From NCBI GenBank assembly GCA_035483795.1, contig DATHPP010000468.1, forward strand, positions 1 to 15,062: DNA of 15,062 nucleotides, given 5' to 3'. Shown piece after piece: positions 1-6,882 of the stretch. The translations under genes and the position numbers were made by a program. This stretch comes from DASXMX01 sp035483795. Its GTDB lineage: Bacteria; Planctomycetota; Phycisphaerae; Tepidisphaerales; Tepidisphaeraceae. The notes under the pieces are model-generated. The model had not been told where the DNA came from. It ran no database searches and saw only the letters and a list, made by a program, of their open reading frames with translations. How positions within the stretch are numbered: position 1 is the stretch's first letter; each line of letters starts with the position of its first letter.

Positions 1-37
1 CAATGCCATCTTGAGCTGGTTCGCCATTGCCCTCTGC

Positions 38-55
38 TCCCGGCGAGCGCCGGGA
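38..55. other. Short GC-rich inverted repeat
   Basis: TCCCGGCG and CGCCGGGA are perfect complements separated by two bases (AG), so as RNA the loop would open to four. No T-run follows on either strand, which makes a classical intrinsic terminator unlikely. It may be the end of a transcript from the left or a REP-like palindrome. Confidence 0.4.
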
Positions 56-89
56 ACAAGCTACTTGGCGAATCCGTTCCTTCTCAAAA

Positions 90-126
90 TGGCCGGTTTT
101 CAACGCGCCCCGAGGTGGCCGGTTTT
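90..126. repeat. Direct repeat of TGGCCGGTTTT
   Basis: The 11-mer TGGCCGGTTTT occurs at 90-100 and again at 116-126, a 26-bp period, with similar GC-rich flanks after each copy. Repeated GGCCGGTTTT-like motifs are familiar from the multi-site ends of some IS21-family insertion sequences, so this could be a decayed element end. No transposase is visible in the window, so that reading is only a possibility. Confidence 0.35.
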
Positions 127-205
127 GGGCGCCCGTCGACAGGCGGGACAATTCTGTTGCCAGAAGTGCCGCGCGGGTGGGAGCGTGGCGACGCGACGCC
201 GGCAT

Positions 206-237
206 GAAACGTTTGGAACGTTTTGGAACGTTTTTGG
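206..237 (+). repeat. Triple AACGTT word repeat (GGAACG version of the decamer family)
   Basis: AACGTT occurs at 208-213, 217-222 and 227-232. The decamer TGGAACGTTT is exact at 214-223 and 224-233. Two copies of GGAACG (215-220, 225-230) are separated by TTTT, the same word-TTTT-word spacing seen with GGGACA at 469-484 and GGAGTG near the right edge. I read it as a member of the same family carrying a different word. Confidence 0.55.
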
Positions 238-297
238 CGAAACACGAGGATGCAACCGGTGGGACACGCAGGCCAGGCGACGTAAGCAAGACATGAT

Positions 298-355
298 AAA
301 TGTCCCATAATGTCCCCAAATGTCCCCTCCGGCGAGGGACAGGGGACATGGGACA
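298..355. repeat. Phased TGTCCC / GGGACA array
   Basis: TGTCCC starts at 301, 311 and 321, an exact 10-bp period, as contiguous decamers AAATGTCCCA, TAATGTCCCC and AAATGTCCCC. It is followed by the complement GGGACA at 336, 343 and 350. The central part can fold: TGT plus CCCTC (321-329) pairs with GAGGGACA (334-341) around a CGGC loop, with one bulged C. No coding function is apparent. Confidence 0.7.
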
Positions 356-443
356 CCGAGCCTGCGGGACCGGCGAGGCGCTGTGAGGCGCAATAAGGCG
401 CTTTTCGCGGAATTCCACGGAGCATCGCGGACGGCGGTCCGGG

Positions 444-494
444 AAATGTCCCATTTTGCTCGAAGAGTGGGACATTTTGGGACATGTGGGACAT
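444..494 (+). repeat. Hairpin plus tandem-word element, GGGACA version
   Basis: AAATGTCCCA (444-453) and TGGGACATTT (468-477) are perfect complements around the 14-nt loop TTTTGCTCGAAGAG. The word GGGACA then repeats at 479-484 and 488-493, spaced by TTTT and TGT. The minus strand of 15020-15061 has the same architecture with nearly the same loop but a different word. The element ends just before the hairpin that covers the sulfatase stop codon. Confidence 0.75.
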
Positions 495-495
495 C

Positions 496-525
496 CGCGA
501 GCCGCGCGCTGGCGCGGCTATCGCG
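496..525 (-). terminator. GC-rich hairpin spanning the sulfatase stop codon
   Basis: GCCGCGC (501-507) pairs with GCGCGGC (512-518) around a GCTG loop. The outer CGCGA (496-500) pairs with TCGCG (521-525) across a two-base bulge. The stop codon at 518-520 lies in the right arm. There is no U-tract in the minus-strand transcript, so it could be a Rho-independent end without a tail or a 3'-protecting structure. Confidence 0.35.
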
Positions 526-2074
526 TTGTGGGGGCGGTGGATGCGGGGGCGGTCGAGGGTCGGGTGGCCTGTTGATTGGCCCAGTTGACGGCGACGAGCC
601 AGGGGCTGGCGAGGGTGCATTCGGGCTGGTCTGCGAGATGCAGGCCATCGTGGCTTGGGATGGTGTACCTGGCGAAGAAGCGATTCAGCCGCGAACGCAG
701 GACGCGGGTGAGATCGCGCAATGAGCGGTCGTCGATCCGGTTGACCGTCTCGCGCGGATCGTCGCGCAGGTCATAGAGCTCATCGGGGAAACTCACGCCG
801 CCGAACGGGTAGCGGCGGATCAGTTTGTAGCGGGCGCCGCGGATCATGCGGGCGTTGCCGTACTCGCAGATTTGCCACTGCCGCCAATCGCCAACGGGCT
901 GGGCGCGAAGTTGCGGCAAATAGGAGCGGCCTGGGGAGTTGATCTGGGCCGAAAGCCGGGGGTCGACGTGAGCGCCCGCCGCGTCGAAGAGCGTCGCGTA
1001 CAGGTCGCAGTGATCGACCATGCTGCCGAGCGTCGCATCCTGCCGCACTCCCCCGGCGGGCCAGGAAATCGTGCAGGGGATTCGGATCGATTCCTCCAGA
1101 AAATTCTGCGGGCTGGTGCCGTTGCCCTTTTCCCAGATGCCGTGATGGCCGGCGTTGTAGCCGTGATCGGCGGTGTAGACGATCAGGGTGTTGTCCAGCA
1201 CGCCGCGAGCTTCCAGCTCCGCCAGCACGCGGCCGACCTGGCGGTCGATATTGGAGACCGCGGCGTAATAGTCGATGCGATGGGCGCTCTCCAGGGCGGG
1301 ATCGAGATTCACCGGCACCAACGCCCGGCCGTGACAGGCAGGAAGCGTCTCTGTGGGAATGTCGGTGAGCGTCGCACCGCCGTAGTCCTCGACCAGTTCC
1401 GCCGGGGCCTGCGTGTGCGGGGCGTGGGTATCGACGTAGCCAACAAACAGAAAGAACGGATCGCTGGCACGCTGCTTGAAGTGCGATCGCAGGAAATCGA
1501 TGGCACGGTCCGTCAGCAGCTCCGACTGATTGCCATCCTCGACGAAATGTTCGCCCTGGTCGGAAAAATTCTGCGTACCCGCGTGCGGATACTGATTGAT
1601 CCAGTAGCTGAACCAGCGATCGAATCCCGGATGCACCTCGCGACTGCGGCCACAATGCCACTTACCGACCAGCGCCGTGTGATAACCGGCGGATTGAAGC
1701 AACTGCGAAATCAGCGTCTGGTCTTTCAAGCCGGGATGCGTGAGGTCGTGCGTCAGCTCTTCGATCCAGTCGTGGATACCGTGCTGCGAGGGCATGCGGC
1801 CGGTGAAGAAGGATGCCCGGGCCGGCGAACAGACCGGGCAGGGGGTGAAGGCGCGGGTCATGCGAACGCCCCGCCGGTCCAGCTTGTCGAGGTTGGGGCA
1901 TTGGATCTCCGTGTTGCCGTAGGCGCGCTGCGCCCAGTGGCCGTGGTCGTCGGTGAGGAACACCAGGATATTCGGCGCCGAGGCGCCAATGGATCGGCCT
2001 TGCGAAGAACGAGTCGCCGCCATGGCCGAAAGACCGGCGAGCTTCAGAAATTCGCGTCTGTCGACCGCTCGCAT
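518..2074 (-). CDS. Tat-exported sulfatase (alkaline phosphatase superfamily)
   Basis: This 518-aa protein is a type I sulfatase that should hydrolyse sulfate esters, probably on a carbohydrate; the substrate cannot be read from sequence. A twin-arginine signal (RREFLK, residues 6-11) with a hydrophobic stretch precedes the domain that starts at NILVFLTDDHG, where D42 and D43 are likely metal ligands. C82 in CSPAR is the residue expected to become formylglycine, so an activating enzyme elsewhere is required. VGKWH (K138, H140), DTHAPH (near 216-220) and TADHG (D303, H304) supply further conserved active-site positions. Start: GAGAGG sits six bases before the ATG. The last ~22 residues are a low-complexity Thr/Ala/Pro tail ending inside a hairpin. 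It is divergent from the oxidoreductase operon, with 116 bp between. Confidence 0.93.
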   Translation of the reverse strand: MRAVDRREFLKLAGLSAMAATRSSQGRSIGASAPNILVFLTDDHGHWAQRAYGNTEIQCPNLDKLDRRGVRMTRAFTPCPVCSPARASFFTGRMPSQHGIHDWIEELTHDLTHPGLKDQTLISQLLQSAGYHTALVGKWHCGRSREVHPGFDRWFSYWINQYPHAGTQNFSDQGEHFVEDGNQSELLTDRAIDFLRSHFKQRASDPFFLFVGYVDTHAPHTQAPAELVEDYGGATLTDIPTETLPACHGRALVPVNLDPALESAHRIDYYAAVSNIDRQVGRVLAELEARGVLDNTLIVYTADHGYNAGHHGIWEKGNGTSPQNFLEESIRIPCTISWPAGGVRQDATLGSMVDHCDLYATLFDAAGAHVDPRLSAQINSPGRSYLPQLRAQPVGDWRQWQICEYGNARMIRGARYKLIRRYPFGGVSFPDELYDLRDDPRETVNRIDDRSLRDLTRVLRSRLNRFFARYTIPSHDGLHLADQPECTLASPWLVAVNWANQQATRPSTAPASTAPTTR

Positions 2075-2190
2075 CCCAAACCTCTCGCAGTACGCTAACA
2101 GTTCAACGCCGTCGCAGTAGAATTCAAGAGAATGGCGACAGGGCTGTTTGATGCCTCTGTCGGACCCTTTGACTCAACCGCAGGTATACC
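2075..2190. promoter_or_regulatory. Divergent intergenic region between sulfatase and oxidoreductase
   Basis: These 116 bp must carry the start signals for both the sulfatase (minus) and the two-gene plus-strand unit, so the genes may be co-regulated. I see no convincing -35/-10 pair on either strand. The visible translation signals are GAGAGG before the sulfatase and a weak GCAGG before the oxidoreductase. Confidence 0.5.
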
Positions 2191-3519
2191 ATGTCATCCC
2201 AGTATTCGTCGCGCCGCAGGCTGCTCAAGGCGCTGGGCGTTGGAAGCGTCGCGGCGACCCTGCCGAATTGGTTTGTCGAAGAGACACTGGATGCGCAACA
2301 GACGCCCGAGCCGAAATCGGCCAACGACAAGCCCAGCGTCGCCCTGATCGGCTGCGGCGGTCGCGGACAGTCGGATGCGCGCGAGGCATCGCCGTTCTGC
2401 AACATCGTCGCCGTCTGCGACGTCGACGACCGCCACGCCCAGGCCGCCGCCCAGGCGTTCAACGCCAAGCCGTACAAGGATTTCCGCAAGGTCCTGGAGC
2501 GCGACGACATCCACGCGATCATCACCGGCACGCCGGATCACTGGCACACGCTGGTCAACCTGGCGGCTCTGAAGGCCGGCAAGGACATCTACAGCGAAAA
2601 GCCGCTCACGCTGACCATCGATGAGGGCAAGCGCCTCGTCGAAGCGGTGAAGAAATCCGGTCGCATTCTTCAGGTCGGGAGCCAGCAGCGGAGCGATGGG
2701 CATTTTCGCCTCGCCTGCGAAGTCGTGCGGAACGGGAGGATCGGCAAGCTGCGCGAGGTCACGGTGATTCTCCCGCAAGGCGCCCGCGGCGGTCCGTTTC
2801 GCAGCCGGCCCGTTCCCGAAGGGCTGGACTGGGACATGTGGCTGGGGCAGACCCCCAAGCTCGATTACGTCGAGCAGCGCTGCCACGCCACCTTCCGCTA
2901 CTGGTGGGAATATTCCGGCAGCACTCTGACCGACTGGGGCGCTCATCACAACGACATCGCGCTGTGGGGCATGGGGATGGATCATAGCGGCCCGATCAGC
3001 GTCTGCGGCAAACCCGCGGTTGAGATGGTGCCCGGCGGATATACCGCGTACAGCGAATTCCACGTGGAATACACCTACGCCAACGGCGTCCAGCATCACT
3101 GCATCAGCACGATGGACGACACGGGTTTTGGAGCGGTGGTCCGTCGGGGTCCCGGGACGCTGCACAACGGCGTCCGCTTCGACGGCAGCGAAGGCTGGGT
3201 CTGGGTCACCCGCGGCGAGCTGCGCGCCAGCAAGCCCGACATCCTCGAAGACCCATTCGATTCCAAAGCCGAGCGGCTCTACGTCAGCAACGACCACAAA
3301 GCCAACTTCTTCGACTGCATCCGCTCCCGGAAAGAGCCGATCGCCCCCGCCGAGGCCGGGCACCGCTCGATCAGCGTCTGTCATCTGGGCGTCATCTCCA
3401 TGCGCATCGGCCGACCGCTTTGGTGGAACCCCGACCGCGAGCATTTTGTCAACGACCCCGATGCCAACCGCTGGCTTTCCCGCCCGCAGCGATCGCCGTG
3501 GACGTATGACGCAATTTGA
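2191..3519 (+). CDS. Tat-exported Gfo/Idh/MocA family oxidoreductase
   Basis: A 442-aa NAD(P)-dependent sugar or polyol oxidoreductase of the Gfo/Idh/MocA superfamily in its exported planctomycete form. A twin-arginine signal (SRRRLLKALG, residues 7-16) precedes the Rossmann fold, whose dinucleotide loop is GCGGRG (54-59), followed by VCDVD (75-79). EKP at 136-138 is the family signature in the active site, and WGAHHND (249-255) carries the likely catalytic histidine. The C-terminal segment rich in Trp/Pro (WWNPDREHF) is typical of the planctomycete subgroup. ATG at 2191 has only a weak upstream purine run (GCAGG). The PVC heme gene begins 57 bp after its stop on the same strand, so the two are probably co-transcribed. 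The substrate is unknown, and the electron carrier role in the periplasm is inferred. Confidence 0.93.
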   Translation: MSSQYSSRRRLLKALGVGSVAATLPNWFVEETLDAQQTPEPKSANDKPSVALIGCGGRGQSDAREASPFCNIVAVCDVDDRHAQAAAQAFNAKPYKDFRKVLERDDIHAIITGTPDHWHTLVNLAALKAGKDIYSEKPLTLTIDEGKRLVEAVKKSGRILQVGSQQRSDGHFRLACEVVRNGRIGKLREVTVILPQGARGGPFRSRPVPEGLDWDMWLGQTPKLDYVEQRCHATFRYWWEYSGSTLTDWGAHHNDIALWGMGMDHSGPISVCGKPAVEMVPGGYTAYSEFHVEYTYANGVQHHCISTMDDTGFGAVVRRGPGTLHNGVRFDGSEGWVWVTRGELRASKPDILEDPFDSKAERLYVSNDHKANFFDCIRSRKEPIAPAEAGHRSISVCHLGVISMRIGRPLWWNPDREHFVNDPDANRWLSRPQRSPWTYDAI

Positions 3520-3576
3520 AATTGCCTCCCTGCGCGATTTCCGCATGTTTAAACATCAGCCGGAGCTGGAAATTCG

Positions 3577-6078
3577 ATGAGCACACTCGATCGTCTTCTA
3601 TTAGTCCTGATTTCCACTTGCCTGTTTTCCACTTTGGCGCTGGCGCAGATGTCGCCGCAGCAGACGGTGGACTCGTTCAAAGTCGCCGACGGGCTGGAAG
3701 CCAGTGTCTGGGCCGGCGAGCCGGAGATGGTCAATCCGACCGACATCGACATCGACGAGCGCGGGCGCATCTGGGTCTGCGAAGGGGCCAACTACCGGGC
3801 ATTCAAGACGCGGGAGGAGGGGGACCGCATCATGATCCTGGAAGACACGCATCACACGGGCAAGTGCGACAGTTACAAAGTTTTCGTGCAGGACAAGCGG
3901 CTGGAGTCGCCGCTGGGAATCTGCAAGCTCGGTAACAAGCTTTACGTCTCGCAATCCCCCAATGTGCTGGTCTACACCATCGACGAGAGCGGCGACCATC
4001 CCGTCGGCGAGCCGGAAGTTCTGTTCACCGGCTTTGAGGGTGTGAATCACGATCACGGCGTCCACGCCGGCATTTTCGGGCCCGATGGGCGGTTCTATTT
4101 CAACTGCGGCAATGAGGGCGCGCGCGGAATCATCAAGCGCGCCGATGGAACGCCGGTCATTGATCTGGCCGGCTCGCAGGTCGGCAGCTCCGCGAAAATC
4201 TACAAGGGAAAACCGAAGCCTTCGGACCTCGCTCCTCCAAGAGAGGGAATGGCATTCCGCTGCGACCCGGATGGCTCCAACTTCGAGCTGCTGGCCTACA
4301 ACTTCCGCAACAACTACGAGCTGTGCGTCGATTCCTTCGGAACGATCTGGCAGTCCGACAACGACGATGACGGCAACCAGGGCTGCGTCATCAACTACGT
4401 CATGGAGGGCGGCAACTTCGGCTACACCGGACCCAAGGGAACGAGCTGGGGCCGCGACGTGCCGGCTTATCCCGAGCAGACGCACCAGGAAGCGCAGTGG
4501 CACCAGCGCTGGCCCGGCGTCGTGCCCAACATGCTGCACACCGGCGCCGGCGCGCCCTGCGGAATCGTCATCTACGAAGGCGACCTCCTGCCCGAGAAGT
4601 ATCGCGGCGCGCTGATTCATGCGGATGCCGGGCCGAATGTCGTTCGGGTCTACTTGGTGCAACCCAGCGAACACGTCGCCCGCGGCATCTTCAACAAAGA
4701 CGGCGACGAGTCGGCGCTCGAGAAAGTAGGCGCGGGTTACAAGGCCGAATCGGAAGACCTCGTCAAGGGCAAGGACACCTGGTTCCGCCCCGACGACGTC
4801 TGCGTCGCCCCCGACGGCGCGCTCTACATTTCCGACTGGTACGATCCGGGCGTTGGCGGGCACGGGACCAACGACACCGGCGCCCACAGCCACAACTGGC
4901 ATCTCCTGCACGGCCGGATCTATCGCGTGGCGCCGGTCGGGTACAAGCCGTCGGTTCCACCATTGAGTCTCGATACCGTGCAGGGGCAGATCGCGGCGCT
5001 GGAGTCGCCGAACCTGGCCCGCCGGTATCTCGGATATACCCGGCTGCTGGCCGGCGGCCAGGACGCGCAAAACGCGCTGCTCGATCTGTTCGCCCATTCG
5101 AAGAATCCGTTCTTCCGGGCCCGCGCATTATGGGTTCTGGCCCGTGGGAGCGATGGTCAGAAGGCGATCGCCGCCGCTTTGAACGACGCTGATTCGAATA
5201 TCCGCATCACCGCGATTCGCGCCGCCCGTCTGATGAAAATGGATCTGGTGCGGCTGACGGACCAGATGCTCAGCGACACGTCCCCTGCCGTCTCGCGGGA
5301 GCTGTGCCTGGCCATGCGCTACGACCCGGACGAGCGGGCGATTCCGGTGCTGGTGAAGCTCGCCGATAAGTATGATGGGACCGACCGCTGGTATCTCGAA
5401 GCGTTCGGCATTGGCGCAACCGACCGCGAGACCGCAGTGCTGCAAGCCTGGACGTCGGCGCACTCGAACAGGAATCCGAAGACGGAAGAAGGAATCGTCT
5501 GGCGCTTGAAAATGACCGTCCCTGAATTCACGCCCACGCGACCACGCATCCGGCGTTCGACGACCCGGCCGGCCCCAAAAGTCACCGTCGCCGGAATCGA
5601 ACTGATCACGCGCGACGGCAAACACCTCCCCGATGTTTCGACACTGGCCTCGCTGACCGGCAGCGCCCGCGCCGGAGAACTGGTCTTCCGCAACACCAGC
5701 GGGGCCAACTGCATCCGTTGTCACGTGATCGGTAACGAGGGCGGCCCCGTCGGCCCGCCGCTCGCTACGATCGGCCAGAAGCTGACCAAGCCCCAGCTTT
5801 ACGAGAGGATCTTTCACCCCAGCGCCGAAATCCTGATGGGCTACGAGACGTGGGTGATCCGCACAAAGGCCGGCGACATCATCACCGGCCGCAAGACCGA
5901 GGACACCGACAACCACACCACCCTGCTGGATGCCGACGGCAAGTATCACGACGTGCCCGCCGCCCAGATCGACCGGAAAGTAAAGCAGAATATCTCGCTG
6001 ATGCCCGAGGGACTTTGCCAGGCAATGACGCAGCAGGAGCTGGTCGATCTTGTCGAATACCTCGCATCACGAAAATGA
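3577..6078 (+). CDS. PVC-type propeller / HEAT / heme-binding CxxCH protein
   Basis: An 833-aa secreted protein with the layout known from planctomycetes and verrucomicrobia. A signal peptide (hydrophobic residues 7-22, probable cleavage after ALA at 21-23) is followed by a beta-propeller resembling soluble sugar dehydrogenases (about 35-460, with NPTDIDIDERGRIWV and PDDVCVAPDGALYISDWYD). An Ala/Leu-rich HEAT-like helical region (about 465-640) comes next, then a cytochrome c-like domain. The heme site is CIRCH (residues 712-716), and M754 in LMGYETW is a plausible distal ligand. The likely role is periplasmic oxidation or electron transfer linked to carbohydrate breakdown; no reaction is proven for this family. 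It follows the oxidoreductase gene by 57 bp, in an apparent operon. The Shine-Dalgarno is weak (GGAG about 11 bases upstream). A hairpin with a T-run lies about 115 bp past the stop. Confidence 0.92.
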   Translation: MSTLDRLLLVLISTCLFSTLALAQMSPQQTVDSFKVADGLEASVWAGEPEMVNPTDIDIDERGRIWVCEGANYRAFKTREEGDRIMILEDTHHTGKCDSYKVFVQDKRLESPLGICKLGNKLYVSQSPNVLVYTIDESGDHPVGEPEVLFTGFEGVNHDHGVHAGIFGPDGRFYFNCGNEGARGIIKRADGTPVIDLAGSQVGSSAKIYKGKPKPSDLAPPREGMAFRCDPDGSNFELLAYNFRNNYELCVDSFGTIWQSDNDDDGNQGCVINYVMEGGNFGYTGPKGTSWGRDVPAYPEQTHQEAQWHQRWPGVVPNMLHTGAGAPCGIVIYEGDLLPEKYRGALIHADAGPNVVRVYLVQPSEHVARGIFNKDGDESALEKVGAGYKAESEDLVKGKDTWFRPDDVCVAPDGALYISDWYDPGVGGHGTNDTGAHSHNWHLLHGRIYRVAPVGYKPSVPPLSLDTVQGQIAALESPNLARRYLGYTRLLAGGQDAQNALLDLFAHSKNPFFRARALWVLARGSDGQKAIAAALNDADSNIRITAIRAARLMKMDLVRLTDQMLSDTSPAVSRELCLAMRYDPDERAIPVLVKLADKYDGTDRWYLEAFGIGATDRETAVLQAWTSAHSNRNPKTEEGIVWRLKMTVPEFTPTRPRIRRSTTRPAPKVTVAGIELITRDGKHLPDVSTLASLTGSARAGELVFRNTSGANCIRCHVIGNEGGPVGPPLATIGQKLTKPQLYERIFHPSAEILMGYETWVIRTKAGDIITGRKTEDTDNHTTLLDADGKYHDVPAAQIDRKVKQNISLMPEGLCQAMTQQELVDLVEYLASRK

Positions 6079-6316
6079 CGATTTCGGATTGAATCCCATA
6101 CACGTCTTCGGCGAGCTTTGGCGCAAATCACAGGTCCGTCGAGACTTGCAGCGTGTTCGATTTTTGCGGAGCAACGGCCGTTTGCCGTCCGATAAACCCG
6201 TTGTTGTTGATTTTACGGGTTTTTACTGTTGCTTCACGGCGACAGTCGGTATCATGCTTGCGGCCCGCTGGGGCAAAACCACGTCTTAACCCGGCGGACA
6301 ACAGAGAGGTGTTATT
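6079..6316. other. Intergenic region between PVC heme gene and 163-aa gene
   Basis: About 240 bp holding a terminator-like hairpin at 6194-6224. A weak possible promoter lies beyond it: TTGCTT at 6229-6234 and TATCAT at 6250-6255, with a rather short 15-bp spacer. This would place the downstream gene in its own transcription unit with a leader of roughly 55 nt. Confidence 0.4.
6194..6224 (+). terminator. Probable intrinsic terminator after the oxidoreductase/heme operon
   Basis: AAACCCGT (6194-6201) pairs with ACGGGTTT (6215-6222) around a 13-nt T/G-rich loop, and the right arm runs into TTTTT (6220-6224). The stem is short and the loop large, but the T-run is correctly placed for plus-strand termination after the gene ending at 6078. 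Confidence 0.5.
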
Positions 6317-6808
6317 ATGGCCCTTGCGCAGAAGCCGCAGCGCTTTCACCCGCTTCCGGTCATCGGGTATCCGGAATCGTATTACGCCAAGCACATCAAG
6401 CAGGCGGATGACGCCGGAGACATCATGGCGCACAACGCCCACAAGGTCGGGCAGTACGTGACCCTGGGTCTGGACCAGAAGCGCGACTGGGAGGAGCGGA
6501 CCAAGTACTTCAAGCACACGCTCAAGAATCATTGCCTGGCGCCCAACGACGCCGACGAGCAGACCAGTGCATTTTATCAGAAGCTACAGGACCTGGTGCG
6601 GCGTTATGCCAGCCAGGAGGCACGCCGCATGGCCCGCCAGGAGAACGACAGTTACAACATGCGCCTCGAAATGGGCGTGCCGCGCGAAACGCTGGTCGAG
6701 GAAGCCGAAGTCTTTTTCCCCAAGATCCTCGGTCACGGCGGCAGTCCCGAATACTTCACGGACGAGGTGTACAACGAAATCCGCACCCTGCGCGACAAAT
6801 GGGTGTAA
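6317..6808 (+). CDS. Conserved-looking hypothetical protein, 163 aa
   Basis: I do not recognise this protein. Translation is well supported: GAGAGG lies seven bases before the ATG, the frame is free of rare-looking composition, and it is flanked by a terminator-like hairpin upstream and a perfect 15-bp hairpin downstream. The sequence has no signal peptide or membrane segment and is rich in charged and aromatic residues, with a central helical stretch (EEAxxFFPKI near 127-137 and RRYASQEARRMARQEN near 94-109). The N-terminus begins QRFHPLPVIGYPESYYAKH and the C-terminus ends in a short charged helix (NEIRTLRDKWV). It is probably a soluble cytoplasmic, mainly alpha-helical protein transcribed alone. 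No cysteine pair, nucleotide-binding loop or helix-turn-helix is evident. Confidence 0.75.
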   Translation: MALAQKPQRFHPLPVIGYPESYYAKHIKQADDAGDIMAHNAHKVGQYVTLGLDQKRDWEERTKYFKHTLKNHCLAPNDADEQTSAFYQKLQDLVRRYASQEARRMARQENDSYNMRLEMGVPRETLVEEAEVFFPKILGHGGSPEYFTDEVYNEIRTLRDKWV

Positions 6809-6831
6809 GCACCCAAACCAAATGAAGTGAC

Positions 6832-6870
6832 AGGCGTAAAACGTAACCGACAGACTTACGTTTTACGCCT
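6832..6870. terminator. Perfect 15-bp inverted repeat between the 163-aa gene and yihY
   Basis: AGGCGTAAAACGTAA (6832-6846) and TTACGTTTTACGCCT (6856-6870) are exact complements around a 9-nt loop. It lies 24 bp after the upstream stop and 12 bp before the next ATG. No proper T-run follows, only TTCACGTTTTA. It could terminate the upstream gene, protect its mRNA, or occlude the yihY start; a symmetric protein-binding site is also possible. Confidence 0.5.
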
Positions 6871-6882
6871 TCACGTTTTAGT

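Larger units (their letters stand above)
1..517. other. Repeat-rich intergenic region without a convincing gene
   Basis: No reading frame here resembles a known protein, and the open frames on both strands translate short DNA repeats into low-complexity peptides. The stretch holds a hairpin at 38-55, a duplicated TGGCCGGTTTT, three AACGTT words at 206-237, and many copies of GGGACA or its complement TGTCCC between 145 and 493. It lies downstream of the sulfatase stop. Any gene ending to the left of position 1 cannot be seen. Confidence 0.7.

Noticed and set aside
298..494. CRISPR array or plasmid-type iterons at the left edge
   Set aside because: Words are 6 bp with no regular spacers of 30 bp, orientation switches within the array, and no replication initiator gene is visible.
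84..648. Overlapping minus-strand frames of 178 and 182 aa across the left repeat region
   Set aside because: They are translations of the TGTCCC/GGGACA repeats and run into the real sulfatase gene in other frames; no domain, no ribosome-binding site.
872..2098. 408-aa plus-strand frame opposite the sulfatase
   Set aside because: The sulfatase on the minus strand has complete catalytic motifs and a Tat signal; the antisense frame is a GC-rich shadow with no recognisable family.
2194..3546. 450-aa minus-strand frame opposite the Gfo/Idh/MocA gene
   Set aside because: Mirror of a well-supported gene, made open by codon bias in GC-rich DNA; its sequence is compositionally biased and unlike any family.
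3601..5097. 498-aa minus-strand frame opposite the PVC heme gene
   Set aside because: Same reason: the plus strand shows a signal peptide, propeller motifs and CIRCH, while the antisense frame shows nothing.
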